From: Nanobdellota archaeon
GTDB taxonomy: Archaea; Nanoarchaeota; Nanoarchaeia; Parvarchaeales; Parvarchaeaceae
Direction: 5' to 3'
NCBI GenBank assembly: GCA_021834945.1
Contig: JAKBRA010000003.1
Coordinates: forward strand, 1-35,788
DNA: 35,788 nucleotides
In this document: positions 22,381 to 29,596 of the stretch, piece after piece
How the letters are laid out: each line of letters begins with the position of its first letter
Numbering within the stretch: position 1 is the stretch's first letter
Notes under the pieces: generated by a model
Told to the model about the DNA's origin: nothing
What the model saw: the letters and a program-made list of their open reading frames with translations, nothing else
The model's database searches: none
Program-made: the position numbers and the translations under genes

Positions 22381-24729
22381 ATGGCCGAAGACAGTAAGAT
22401 ATTTGAAGAAAATAAGAATTGGAGTAGAAAACTAGAGAAAGAGATAGAGGGAAAAGTAAATTCGCTTAAATGGAATTTTTCTCCGTCTTCTGGAAAAAAT
22501 ATCTTTTCGATTGATACTCCTCCCCCTTATACATCTGGAAGACCCTGGCATCTTGGTGCAGCAGCCCAGTACTCAAAGATAGACGCAATTGCAAGATCGC
22601 AGAGAATGCTTGGAAAGGAAGTTCTGTTTCCTATTGGAATGGACAGAAATGGAATACCGGTAGAAAGGTACGCTGAAAAGAAATATGACATAAGGATGAG
22701 GGACACTCCTAGGGAAAAGTTCATAGACCTGTGCAGGGAATCACTTGATGAGCTGGAAAAAGAAATGTTTGATATTTTAAGGTCATTCGCATATTCAGCA
22801 GATTTTGACCAGGTTTACAGAACCGACTCCGTTGAATACAGAAAACTTACACAAAGCACTTTCATAGAGATGTGGAAAAAGGGGAGAATAATAAGAGGCA
22901 CACGGCCAAGCAATTACTGCATAGACTGCGGCACGACAATAGCCGATGCAGAGATAGAGTACAAGGAAATGGACACTAGCTTAGTTTATTTTTATTTCAA
23001 GATAAAAGATTCGAATAAGAAAATACTCGTTGCAAGCACACGCCCTGAGCTTTTGGGAGCATGCTCTGCAATACTTGTAAACCCTGAAGATGAAAGATTT
23101 AAGGACTTTGTTAATAAAACGGCCATTACGCCGATATACAACAGGGAAGTAAAGATAATAGCACATAGCTATGCAAAAGCCGAATTCGGCAGCGGAGCGG
23201 TTATGATATGCAGCTATGGGGATTACAATGACGTAATGATAATAAAGGAACTGCAGCTCCCTGAAAACATCATAATAGACACAAATGGAAGGATGAATGA
23301 GAACGCAGGAGATAAACTTAAAGGAATGAAAGTAAAGGAAGCAAGGAAAGAAATAATCTCTATGCTTCAAGAAGCAGGCTGTGTAGAAAAGATAGAGGAT
23401 ATACAGCATAGAACACCAATGTGTGAAAGAAGTAAAACGCCCATAGAGATAATCCCTCTTGACGAATACTACCTTAAAGTCACTGATATAAAAGACAAAT
23501 TGGAAGAGCTTGCCAATGAACTTACGATGATCCCAGAACAGCACAAGCAAATACTTATAAACTGGCTTAAGGTCTCTACGGACTGGCCCATTTCCAGAAG
23601 GAGATATTACGGGACGGAAATACCGTTATGGTACTGCAAAAAATGCAATGAACCCTATGTACCTGAAGAAGGCAAGTATTACCAACCATGGAAGGAGAAC
23701 CCTCCAGAAGGAGCAGTATGCTCAAAATGCGGCGGAAAAGAATTCGTAGGAGATGACAGAACTTTTGACACTTGGATGGATTCAAGCGTTTCTGCTTTGT
23801 ATGTTACAAAATACCTCTCAGACAAAAATTTCTATGAAAAAACATACCCGCTTAGCTTGAGGACGCAGGGAATAGATATAATAAGAACTTGGCTTAATTA
23901 CAGCATACTGCGCTGTTATCTTTTAACAGATAAGCTGCCATGGGAAAAGGCCTGGATAGATGGTATGGGCTTAGATGAGCATGGAGAAAAAATGTCAAAA
24001 TCAAAGGGCAATGGGATAGACCCCACAATTGTAATAGAAAAATATGGGGCTGACGCATTCAGATTCTGGGCTGCTTCGGAAGCTCTGCCGGGAAGCAATT
24101 TCCTTTTCTCTGAGAGCCGACTACAGGGAAGCGCTAAATTCTTGACAAAACTGTGGAATGTTGCAAGGCTTATAAACAAATTTGGAAATTCATATGATAT
24201 CAATGAAATACAACTTAATGAAAGCGATAAGTGGATAATTGCTTATATGGAAAAATTGACAGAAGAATGTAGAAAAGGCTATGAAGAATTGAACCCGTTT
24301 ATTCCTGCAAATAGAGTAAGGGAATTCATGTGGAATGTATTTGCACCCCATTATATAGAATTGGTAAAGGCAAGAGCGTACGGCGAAAGCTTTTCCGAAA
24401 ATGAGAAGAAATCTGCAATTTATGCTCTTAATTACGTTTTTAGAAGAATACTTCTATTGATGTCACCCATAACTCCTTTCATAACACAAACTTTGTGGAG
24501 TACGCTTTACAAAGAAGAATCCATACATTACCAAATGATACCGGAAGCAAAAGGGTATGATGACAAACTTCTACTTCTTGGGGATAGAATAATGGAATTC
24601 AATAGCAAAGTATGGAACGCCAAAAAGGAGCAAAAGCTTTCTTTGAGAGATGCAATAAAAATCGAAATACCGCGAGATCTAGAGCCGTTTGAAAAGGATT
24701 TAAAGAGCATGCACAACATAATAAATTGA
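22381..24729 (+). CDS. valS: Valyl-tRNA synthetase, archaeal type
   Basis: A 782-residue class I synthetase. The HIGH-equivalent is PWHLGAAAQY (H57-L-G-A60), which is normal for an archaeal ValS clade rather than a defect; the KMSKS motif is intact at 537-541. Between them lie the CP1 editing domain (VASTRPELLGACSAILVNPED) and two zinc-knuckle pairs (CIDC at about 180 and CKKC...CSKC at about 420-450). The WTRT-type region and the anticodon-binding helical domain (about 640-760) follow; the usual long C-terminal coiled coil is very short. It charges tRNA-Val, and a tRNA-Val gene is at 2768-2840. The carrier gene starts on the base after its stop. Confidence 0.93.
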   Translation: MAEDSKIFEENKNWSRKLEKEIEGKVNSLKWNFSPSSGKNIFSIDTPPPYTSGRPWHLGAAAQYSKIDAIARSQRMLGKEVLFPIGMDRNGIPVERYAEKKYDIRMRDTPREKFIDLCRESLDELEKEMFDILRSFAYSADFDQVYRTDSVEYRKLTQSTFIEMWKKGRIIRGTRPSNYCIDCGTTIADAEIEYKEMDTSLVYFYFKIKDSNKKILVASTRPELLGACSAILVNPEDERFKDFVNKTAITPIYNREVKIIAHSYAKAEFGSGAVMICSYGDYNDVMIIKELQLPENIIIDTNGRMNENAGDKLKGMKVKEARKEIISMLQEAGCVEKIEDIQHRTPMCERSKTPIEIIPLDEYYLKVTDIKDKLEELANELTMIPEQHKQILINWLKVSTDWPISRRRYYGTEIPLWYCKKCNEPYVPEEGKYYQPWKENPPEGAVCSKCGGKEFVGDDRTFDTWMDSSVSALYVTKYLSDKNFYEKTYPLSLRTQGIDIIRTWLNYSILRCYLLTDKLPWEKAWIDGMGLDEHGEKMSKSKGNGIDPTIVIEKYGADAFRFWAASEALPGSNFLFSESRLQGSAKFLTKLWNVARLINKFGNSYDINEIQLNESDKWIIAYMEKLTEECRKGYEELNPFIPANRVREFMWNVFAPHYIELVKARAYGESFSENEKKSAIYALNYVFRRILLLMSPITPFITQTLWSTLYKEESIHYQMIPEAKGYDDKLLLLGDRIMEFNSKVWNAKKEQKLSLRDAIKIEIPRDLEPFEKDLKSMHNIIN

Positions 24730-24933
24730 ATGGAAATAAAGTTAAATAACATAAATTTTGGAGAAAAACTCGTAAAAATCGACAATGACTCTGTAACAGA
24801 GCTCCTTGAAAAACTTTCACTTAATGATGATTCGGTAATACTCATAGGAAAAGACGGAAAAATATACACAAAAGACCAAAGAATAAAAGAAGGGGATGAA
24901 ATAAACGTAGTAGAGGTCTTTTCAGGAGGGTAA
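24730..24933 (+). CDS. Ubiquitin-like sulfur carrier (TtuB/SAMP/MoaD-like) ending in GG
   Basis: A 67-residue beta-grasp protein. The VILIGKDGKIYTKDQRIKEGDEINVVEVFSGG pattern with a terminal Gly-Gly (66-67) is characteristic of MoaD/ThiS/SAMP proteins, whose C-terminus is adenylated and turned into a thiocarboxylate. The next gene, sharing one base with its stop codon, is a TtuA-type tRNA thiolase, so this protein is probably its sulfur donor. A role as a protein modifier is also possible. No E1-like (MoeB/UbaA) gene is in the window. Confidence 0.8.
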   Translation: MEIKLNNINFGEKLVKIDNDSVTELLEKLSLNDDSVILIGKDGKIYTKDQRIKEGDEINVVEVFSGG

Positions 24934-25844
24934 TGGAATGCGAAATCTGCGGCTCAGAAGCAGTCATATCAACTAACAATGGCACGCTTTGCGCTGACCA
25001 CTTCAAGCAAAGATTTGAGGAGATAGCCCTTTCCACAATCAAAAAATACAAGCTTATTGAAAAGGGAGAAAAAATAGCTGTAGCAAATTCTGGTGGAAAA
25101 GATTCATTATCTCTTCTCTACATTCTTTCAAAATACTTCAAAAAATCGAACGAAATCGTTTCAATAACCATAGATGAAGGGATAAAGGGCTACAGAGACA
25201 AAACAATAGAAATAATGAAGGATTACTGCAATAGATACGGGGTAGAGTATAAGGTATACTCTTATAAAGATTTTACTGGCAGAACCATGGATTCAATAAC
25301 AAAAACAAGGGCAGGCATACCCTGTTCTGCATGCGGTGTGCTTAGAAGATACCTTATAAACTACGCTGCCTCGGAGGTTCATGCAGACAAAGTTGCAACA
25401 GCCCACAACATGGACGATGAAGCAGAGAATGTAATAATGAACCTTGTACAGAATGATATTGAGAAGATGGTAAGGCTTGGTGCTTACTCTGGGGTTATAA
25501 AGGAAGAGGGGTTTGTTCCCAGAATAAAACCTTTCCTTTTTCTGAGTGAGAAAGAAACGATGCTTTTTTCCATGTTAAATGGAATAAATGCCCTGCATAC
25601 TCCCTGCCCATATGCAGGAATGGGCTTTAGGGGGCTAATTTCCAGAAAAATAAAGGAGGTAGAAAGTGAATTCATGGGGTCAAAAAGAAATGTAATTGAT
25701 GCAATGTTGGAGATAAAGAAAGCATATAACACAAAAACTGGCATAAAGATGAATAAGTGCAAGTACTGTGGTTTTCCCTCTGCAAACGACATTTGCGAGG
25801 CATGTAAGTTAAAGAAAGAGCTTGTAAAAAGCCCTACAATTTAA
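24933..25844 (+). CDS. TtuA/Ncs6-family tRNA 2-thiolation enzyme
   Basis: A 303-residue PP-loop enzyme. N-terminal zinc ligands C3, C6, C20 and H23 are followed by the ATP-binding SGGKDS (53-58), C131 and C134 in GIPCSACG, and C225 in HTPCPY. These three cysteines match the [4Fe-4S] site of TtuA. A C-terminal zinc finger (CKYC...CEAC) completes the family layout. TtuA/Ncs6 proteins make 2-thiouridine at position 54 or 34 of tRNA using ATP and a ubiquitin-like thiocarboxylate. Which position is targeted here is not decidable from sequence. It is translationally coupled to the carrier gene (TAATG overlap). Confidence 0.9.
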   Translation: MECEICGSEAVISTNNGTLCADHFKQRFEEIALSTIKKYKLIEKGEKIAVANSGGKDSLSLLYILSKYFKKSNEIVSITIDEGIKGYRDKTIEIMKDYCNRYGVEYKVYSYKDFTGRTMDSITKTRAGIPCSACGVLRRYLINYAASEVHADKVATAHNMDDEAENVIMNLVQNDIEKMVRLGAYSGVIKEEGFVPRIKPFLFLSEKETMLFSMLNGINALHTPCPYAGMGFRGLISRKIKEVESEFMGSKRNVIDAMLEIKKAYNTKTGIKMNKCKYCGFPSANDICEACKLKKELVKSPTI

Positions 25845-25846
25845 AA

Positions 25847-25860
25847 GTTTAAATATAAAA
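25847..25860 (+). promoter_or_regulatory. TATA box of the coiled-coil gene
   Basis: GTTTAAATATAAAA begins 3 nt after the TtuA-like stop codon and is centred 25.5 nt before the ATG at 25879. It is one of the best TATA boxes in the window and marks the start of a new transcription unit. Confidence 0.6.
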
Positions 25861-25878
25861 AAGAGCAGTAAGCTTTAT

Positions 25879-27168
25879 ATGGAAAGCGATGATAGTCAAA
25901 ACACGACAAAAGACTATGAGTCTTATCTTACAGGAATTGACAAGTTCAATAGTTCTATAAGTACCTTGATTTCTGATTTATACAAAAAGATAGACATGCT
26001 AAACCAGCAGAATATAGCACTGGACAACAAAATAAACAGAATTGACAATACAACCGAGCTTGAAGGCAGGATCTCTAAGATAAACTCCGATATATCTTCT
26101 CTTTCAAATGCTGTAAACAGCGCGATATCTGCATTTAATTCTTCGATAGAAAAAATGAATGATGCTTACAACGACTCAGCGGCAAAAATAAACAAATTAA
26201 ACGAATCCTTTAATTTTATTCACTCTAACATGGAGGAACTTTCCGATAACGTAAATAAGGCAATAGAAAACTTTAACGGTGTGGCAAAGGCCATAAACCT
26301 GAAAGACAAAGATTATAGTGACAACATTAAGAGGATAGAGGAAGGCATAATGGCTATTTCACGCCAATATGAAGTAGCAATGACAAACATGAAGGAAACT
26401 GCTTCAAACCTGTCAGCAGTAGACAATGAACTGCAGGAAAAACTGGATAAACTGAATGAAACGGTATATTCATCATTGCCAAGCATAAATTCATTTTCAG
26501 ATGATATAAACGAGCTCAAAAAATATAAGGTAGAATCAGAAAGCAAATTTGACAAAGTGATTAACACGGTAAATTCACTAACCGTAGAAATAAACGGTCT
26601 TAATCTAAAGATGGAGACAGTAAGCAGTGAATTCGAGAATATACAAAAGGGGATAAACGACACGCAAAATCATATTAATGACTTCATGAACAGTGCAAGG
26701 TCGACTTTGTCCACAATAACCTCTTATAACCCTGCAGAACTTGTTATAGAGCTTAGAAAAACGCAGGATAAAACTGAGGTTATGTCCGGAGAAATTGAAA
26801 AGATAGTAGACACAAACAACAATCTTTCGAAATCGATTACTGAGCTTTCAAACAGGGTGAATTCACTTTCAGTAGTAAAGAATGCATCAAAGCTTTTCGA
26901 AAACGTGGAAAACGTATATAAAAACGTAGAAGACAGTGAAAATAGAGTCAATTCCCAGACTTCTAAGATAGAAGTGATGTTCAATCAGATAAATTCAAAC
27001 ATGAACAAGTTCATGGACTTAAGCACTAAGATAAATGATTTAAATAAAAGACTGTCAGAGATAGAAGGTACGGTTAACAAGATAAATAGCGGCCTTTCAC
27101 TATTTGCAACAAAGGACGATGTGGTCGAATTGCAAAACAAGCTATACTCACAAGACACAAAGAAATAA
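25879..27168 (+). CDS. Long coiled-coil protein, function unknown
   Basis: A 429-residue protein that is almost entirely heptad repeats with hydrophobic I/L/V/M at a and d positions, interrupted at only two prolines (around 200 and 283). It contains no cysteine and no tryptophan and is rich in Asn, Ser, Lys, Asp and Glu. There is no signal peptide or membrane segment, so it is a soluble, rod-like cytoplasmic protein. Compositional similarity to chemoreceptor, tropomyosin-like or SMC-arm sequences is expected for any coiled coil and proves nothing. It has its own strong TATA box and is 6 nt upstream of a winged-helix gene, with which it is probably co-transcribed. Confidence 0.8.
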   Translation: MESDDSQNTTKDYESYLTGIDKFNSSISTLISDLYKKIDMLNQQNIALDNKINRIDNTTELEGRISKINSDISSLSNAVNSAISAFNSSIEKMNDAYNDSAAKINKLNESFNFIHSNMEELSDNVNKAIENFNGVAKAINLKDKDYSDNIKRIEEGIMAISRQYEVAMTNMKETASNLSAVDNELQEKLDKLNETVYSSLPSINSFSDDINELKKYKVESESKFDKVINTVNSLTVEINGLNLKMETVSSEFENIQKGINDTQNHINDFMNSARSTLSTITSYNPAELVIELRKTQDKTEVMSGEIEKIVDTNNNLSKSITELSNRVNSLSVVKNASKLFENVENVYKNVEDSENRVNSQTSKIEVMFNQINSNMNKFMDLSTKINDLNKRLSEIEGTVNKINSGLSLFATKDDVVELQNKLYSQDTKK

Positions 27169-27174
27169 AGATTC

Positions 27175-27642
27175 ATGGACAATAAAGGAAATAAAAAAAT
27201 AAGAGAAAGACTGTTCAGAGACCGCCCATTAAGCGGCATATCATTAAACGAATTTGAAAGGCCAACAAATGATTACAATACTAACCTTAGAAGATTCTGC
27301 ATCTCATTGGGGCTTATAAGCCCTGGAGAAAGCCGGATAGCGATAGTATATCTGCTTGACATACTGCTCAAGGCAAGGAAAAGAAGGCCAGAAGGTTTGG
27401 ATAGCTATGAGATAATTAAGGAACTTTACAAGAGAAAAGTAAAGATAGTTTATGCAAACATACTTAGAGATTTAAGAAAGCTTATAGCTGTAGGATTGGT
27501 TGAAAAAAGGAACAGTCTTTATAGAATAAAGGAAAACATGAAACTCAATGAAATAATATCAAGTTTTATAAAGCCGTATATAATAGATAGAATGCTTAGC
27601 AAAATAGAAGAATACGCCAAATCGATAGACAAAGCAGATTAG
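27175..27642 (+). CDS. Winged-helix protein co-transcribed with the coiled-coil gene
   Basis: A 155-residue basic protein. After about 45 basic/polar residues comes a helical region (RIAIVYLLDILLKARKRRP) and a winged-helix-like segment (about 70-120: DSYEIIKELYKRKVKIVYANILRDLRKLIAVGLVEKRNSLYRI) with recognition helix and wing, then a short C-terminal helix. This fits a MarR/PadR-like or replication-associated winged helix, but no named family is recognised. It follows the coiled-coil gene by 6 nt and its stop abuts the stop of a convergent winged-helix gene (27642/27643). Confidence 0.6.
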   Translation: MDNKGNKKIRERLFRDRPLSGISLNEFERPTNDYNTNLRRFCISLGLISPGESRIAIVYLLDILLKARKRRPEGLDSYEIIKELYKRKVKIVYANILRDLRKLIAVGLVEKRNSLYRIKENMKLNEIISSFIKPYIIDRMLSKIEEYAKSIDKAD

Positions 27643-27915
27643 TTAGTCTATTTCTGACAAAAGCTTGAATATTTTCTTGCCTTTCTGCGTAAGATTTATT
27701 ATTTTCTTATGATTGCTTCCGTCAAAATATACTAGATCCATCTTTTTCATTATCTTTATCAATCTTACTATGTAAGCATAGCTGCAGTCTATTTTCTTTG
27801 ATATCATTGTAGCATAGACTGGCTGCCGGCTTTCATTTATAGCCTTCAGCAGAAGAAAGGGCTTGTCATGAAGAAACAACTTGGCCACACTCTTCTTCGA
27901 ATCATCTGAACCCAT
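27643..27915 (-). CDS. Small winged-helix DNA-binding protein
   Basis: A 90-residue protein that is essentially one winged helix: helix 1 FLLLKAINES, helix 2 VYATMISKKID, recognition helix SYAYIVRLIKIMKKMD, wing VYFDGSNHKKIINLT, and a final helix KGKKIFKLL. This matches MarR/HTH_20-like archaeal regulators. It has its own leaderless TATA box (27937-27945), which overlaps the stop codon of the upstream 180-aa gene. The target genes are not evident; its convergent partner also encodes a winged helix. Confidence 0.7.
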   Translation of the reverse strand: MGSDDSKKSVAKLFLHDKPFLLLKAINESRQPVYATMISKKIDCSYAYIVRLIKIMKKMDLVYFDGSNHKKIINLTQKGKKIFKLLSEID

Positions 27916-27936
27916 AACTACAAAACGATTAGCAAG

Positions 27937-27945
27937 TATTTATAA
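27937..27945 (-). promoter_or_regulatory. TATA box of the small winged-helix gene
   Basis: TTATAAATA on the minus strand, centred 26 nt upstream of the ATG at 27915. It covers the stop codon of the gene ending at 27940. Confidence 0.55.
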
Positions 27946-28482
27946 TTTTTTATAGGTTATAATCTTCAATCCTTTTGCAAAATCAATGCTTTCTTCTAAA
28001 TTGTATACAAATTCAGTTGAATACTCTATTTCAGTTATCTCCTTCATAATTTTTCTTATGTTTTCTCTGTAACTTACTTTACTGCTGTTTACCTTTAATA
28101 ACAAATTGTTTGAGTTATCCAAGTTTATTTTGTATATATTAGCTATATCGTCTAGGGTACCGTCTAAAACCTCCAAAAGACCTTCTTTAATGTACGGCCT
28201 TACAAGATACTGTCTTATTTCATTTTGCATTTTATTACCAAATGAAAGCTTGTCGCATTCAAAGATGTATTGTTTTAATGTTTCTGCTATGCCTTGTAGA
28301 GAATTCTCAAGGCCATATTTCCTGCTGTTTAATTCTGTCTTTTCCAGACTTTTGTAATTAAAATCAGGTCCATCTACAACTGCATGCATATAAGCAAGGC
28401 CCTCCTTTCTGCTTTCTAAAAGAAGCTTGAGAAGCTCAGATGCTTCCCACCTCACTTCTGTTTTCTCATCGAGTTTTTCCAT
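27940..28482 (-). CDS. Helical protein of unknown function
   Basis: A 180-residue, highly charged, mostly helical protein with a single strand-like end (FAKGLKIITYKKL). I recognise no family; the mixture of long amphipathic helices resembles four-helix proteins such as the translin or HEPN folds, but the catalytic R-x(4-6)-H of HEPN nucleases is not present. The frame extends to an ATG at 28518, but a TATA box at 28503-28513 is centred exactly 26 nt upstream of the ATG at 28482, so the shorter start is preferred. It stands alone between tRNA-Arg and the winged-helix gene. Confidence 0.6.
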   Translation of the reverse strand: MEKLDEKTEVRWEASELLKLLLESRKEGLAYMHAVVDGPDFNYKSLEKTELNSRKYGLENSLQGIAETLKQYIFECDKLSFGNKMQNEIRQYLVRPYIKEGLLEVLDGTLDDIANIYKINLDNSNNLLLKVNSSKVSYRENIRKIMKEITEIEYSTEFVYNLEESIDFAKGLKIITYKKL

Positions 28483-28502
28483 ATCTGAATATTCAGAAGT
28501 GG

Positions 28503-28513
28503 TATAATATAAA
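28503..28513 (-). promoter_or_regulatory. TATA box of the 180-aa helical protein
   Basis: TTTATATTATA on the minus strand, centred 26 nt upstream of the ATG at 28482. It overlaps the codons that a longer start (28518) would use, which argues against that start. Confidence 0.6.
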
Positions 28514-28543
28514 AACATTAAGTTTTATTTGCAGAGCGGTAAA

Positions 28544-28636
28544 AGGGCCCAAGGGGATTTGAACCCCTGTCAGATGGTTACTTCCAACTGAAGGCATTCG
28601 AAGCCATCAGTCCTATCCGGACTAGACTATGGGCCC
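28544..28636 (-). tRNA. tRNA-Arg(TCG) with a 19-nt intron
   Basis: The minus strand folds as a tRNA once an intron at 28579-28597 is removed. Acceptor GGGCCCA/TGGGCCC, D-arm GTC...GAC, anticodon stem GATGG/CCATC, mature loop CTTCGAA (anticodon TCG), variable loop TGAC, T-stem AGGGG/CCCCT with loop TTCAAAT. TCG reads CGA/CGG arginine codons. The intron lies at the canonical 37/38 position. The base after the acceptor is T, giving an atypical U73, and it starts a T4 run that may end transcription. CCA is not encoded. Confidence 0.88.
28579..28597 (-). other. Predicted tRNA-Arg intron (37/38)
   Basis: The junctions form a bulge-helix-bulge: CTTC of the anticodon loop pairs with GAAG near the intron 3' end, leaving 3-nt bulges GAA and TAA on opposite strands. 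Cutting between bulge bases 2 and 3 on each side releases 19 nt and leaves a 7-nt anticodon loop. The inner helix is weak, so a relaxed BHB is possible. Confidence 0.7.
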
Positions 28637-28657
28637 ACGATATCTTAAGAAGTGCAG

Positions 28658-28670
28658 GATATTTATCTTT
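28658..28670 (-). promoter_or_regulatory. TATA box of tRNA-Arg
   Basis: AAGATAAATATCC on the minus strand, centred 28 nt upstream of the tRNA-Arg 5' end. Same spacing as the tRNA-Val promoter. Confidence 0.5.
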
Positions 28671-28679
28671 TGACGGATT

Positions 28680-28927
28680 TTAAAATAAAGTAGGGATTAC
28701 AGCTAATACCATTAGCAACACAAGGCTTGCCGTCAGAAGCAACCAATGCCTATTATAAACACTACTTGATGAAGTATAGTAAAACAAGCCGGCCAAAATA
28801 ATTAAATATGTCAGCCCTAATACAAACTGGCCTGCTACCCCTAAAGAAAAAGTAAAACCTGCATATACTGCAATAGGTATAGCTACTATAAAAAATACAA
28901 ATAAACGTATACTAGTGTTGTTTTCAT
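28680..28927 (-). pseudogene. Small membrane protein gene with an apparent 1-nt frameshift
   Basis: The ATG at 28927 lies exactly 26 nt from a good TATA box (28948-28957) but its frame ends after 13 codons. One frame over, an uninterrupted hydrophobic reading frame runs to the stop at 28680-28682 with no usable start codon. The two join if a run of six A on the plus strand (28890-28895) had seven. The restored product would be 82 residues with three membrane segments (about 5-25, 33-48 and 65-80), and contains GVAGQFVLGL and the polar loop YYTSSSSVYNRHW. No family is recognised. It may be a sequencing or assembly error, programmed slippage, or a dying gene. It explains the otherwise empty space between tRNA-Arg and the phosphoesterase. 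Confidence 0.45.
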
Positions 28928-28947
28928 TTATTAAAATGAAGTACGCT

Positions 28948-28957
28948 TATATTTATA
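28948..28957 (-). promoter_or_regulatory. TATA box of the frameshifted membrane gene
   Basis: TATAAATATA on the minus strand, centred about 26 nt upstream of the ATG at 28927. It supports that ATG as a real start. Confidence 0.5.
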
Positions 28958-28966
28958 ATCATAAAT

Positions 28967-29578
28967 TTATATTTCGATTATCTTTCCCTTTGGTCCGGCG
29001 TTTATTATGTTTGTTTTACCTAGCTTGTCTTCAAGCCCAAAAGTTTCATGCACATGTCCGCATATGCAGGCATCTGGCTTTGTTTTTTCTATCATGTCTC
29101 TTACTGCAGTGCTTCCTATTTTCATGTTATTCCCTATCTTGTCAAGTTTAGTATTGTAAGGCGGAACATGCACTACCATTATCTTCTTCTTTGAGTTTTT
29201 TATGTAGTTGTAGGAGGACTGTATCTTTTTGTAAAGCTCATCCTCTGAAAGCTCATTTGGACCGATGTTAGCCAATCCGCACCCGAAGAAACCAACATCT
29301 CCAATTTTAAATGAGTAGTTATGTAAATCATAGATTGTATCTGGATAGCGTTTCTTAAGCATGAAAATGTCGGCTTCGCTGTCATGATTGCCAGGAATCA
29401 AAGCAACCTTCTTATCCGCATCCTTAAACGGCTTAAGCAAACCTTCAAGTCCATTTCCGAATATTGAAAGATCTCCCGCGAGTATTATCAAATCTGCTTT
29501 TTCCTTCTTTGCTTTCTTTGCAAGGGCCTCTGCAGCCTGTAAATCCCCGTGAATGTCTGAAGCAGCAAGTATTTTCAT
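28967..29578 (-). CDS. Calcineurin-like metallophosphoesterase
   Basis: A 203-residue single-domain enzyme with a complete metal centre: D8-I-H10 (SDIHGD), GD in LAGDLSIFG, GNHD in IPGNHDSE, the histidine of VVHVPP, and GHVH near residue 174 followed by INAGP. It resembles small archaeal YfcE/MJ0912-type phosphodiesterases. The substrate is unknown. In contrast with the 726-aa protein at 4293, every ligand is intact here, including the GHxH motif. It follows Hel308 on the same strand with an 18-nt gap and may be co-transcribed with it. Confidence 0.88.
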   Translation of the reverse strand: MKILAASDIHGDLQAAEALAKKAKKEKADLIILAGDLSIFGNGLEGLLKPFKDADKKVALIPGNHDSEADIFMLKKRYPDTIYDLHNYSFKIGDVGFFGCGLANIGPNELSEDELYKKIQSSYNYIKNSKKKIMVVHVPPYNTKLDKIGNNMKIGSTAVRDMIEKTKPDACICGHVHETFGLEDKLGKTNIINAGPKGKIIEI

Positions 29579-29596
29579 AAGTTATCTACACACATA

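Noticed and set aside
22981..23550. 189-aa minus-strand open frame inside valS
   Set aside because: It is antisense to the editing and zinc region of a well-supported ValS, is rich in Tyr/Phe/Cys as expected from reverse complement of AT-rich coding sequence, and has no promoter.
22381..24729. Defective HIGH motif in ValS (HLGA)
   Set aside because: PWHxGAAA at this place is a known variant of archaeal ValS, and KMSKS and the rest are intact, so it is not evidence of inactivation.
28544..28636. Class II tRNA with long variable arm or tRNA-Glu(TTC)
   Set aside because: The extra bases fall between positions 37 and 38 with bulge-helix-bulge pairing, and the 5-bp anticodon stem GATGG/CCATC only closes a 7-nt loop if they are removed, giving TCG.
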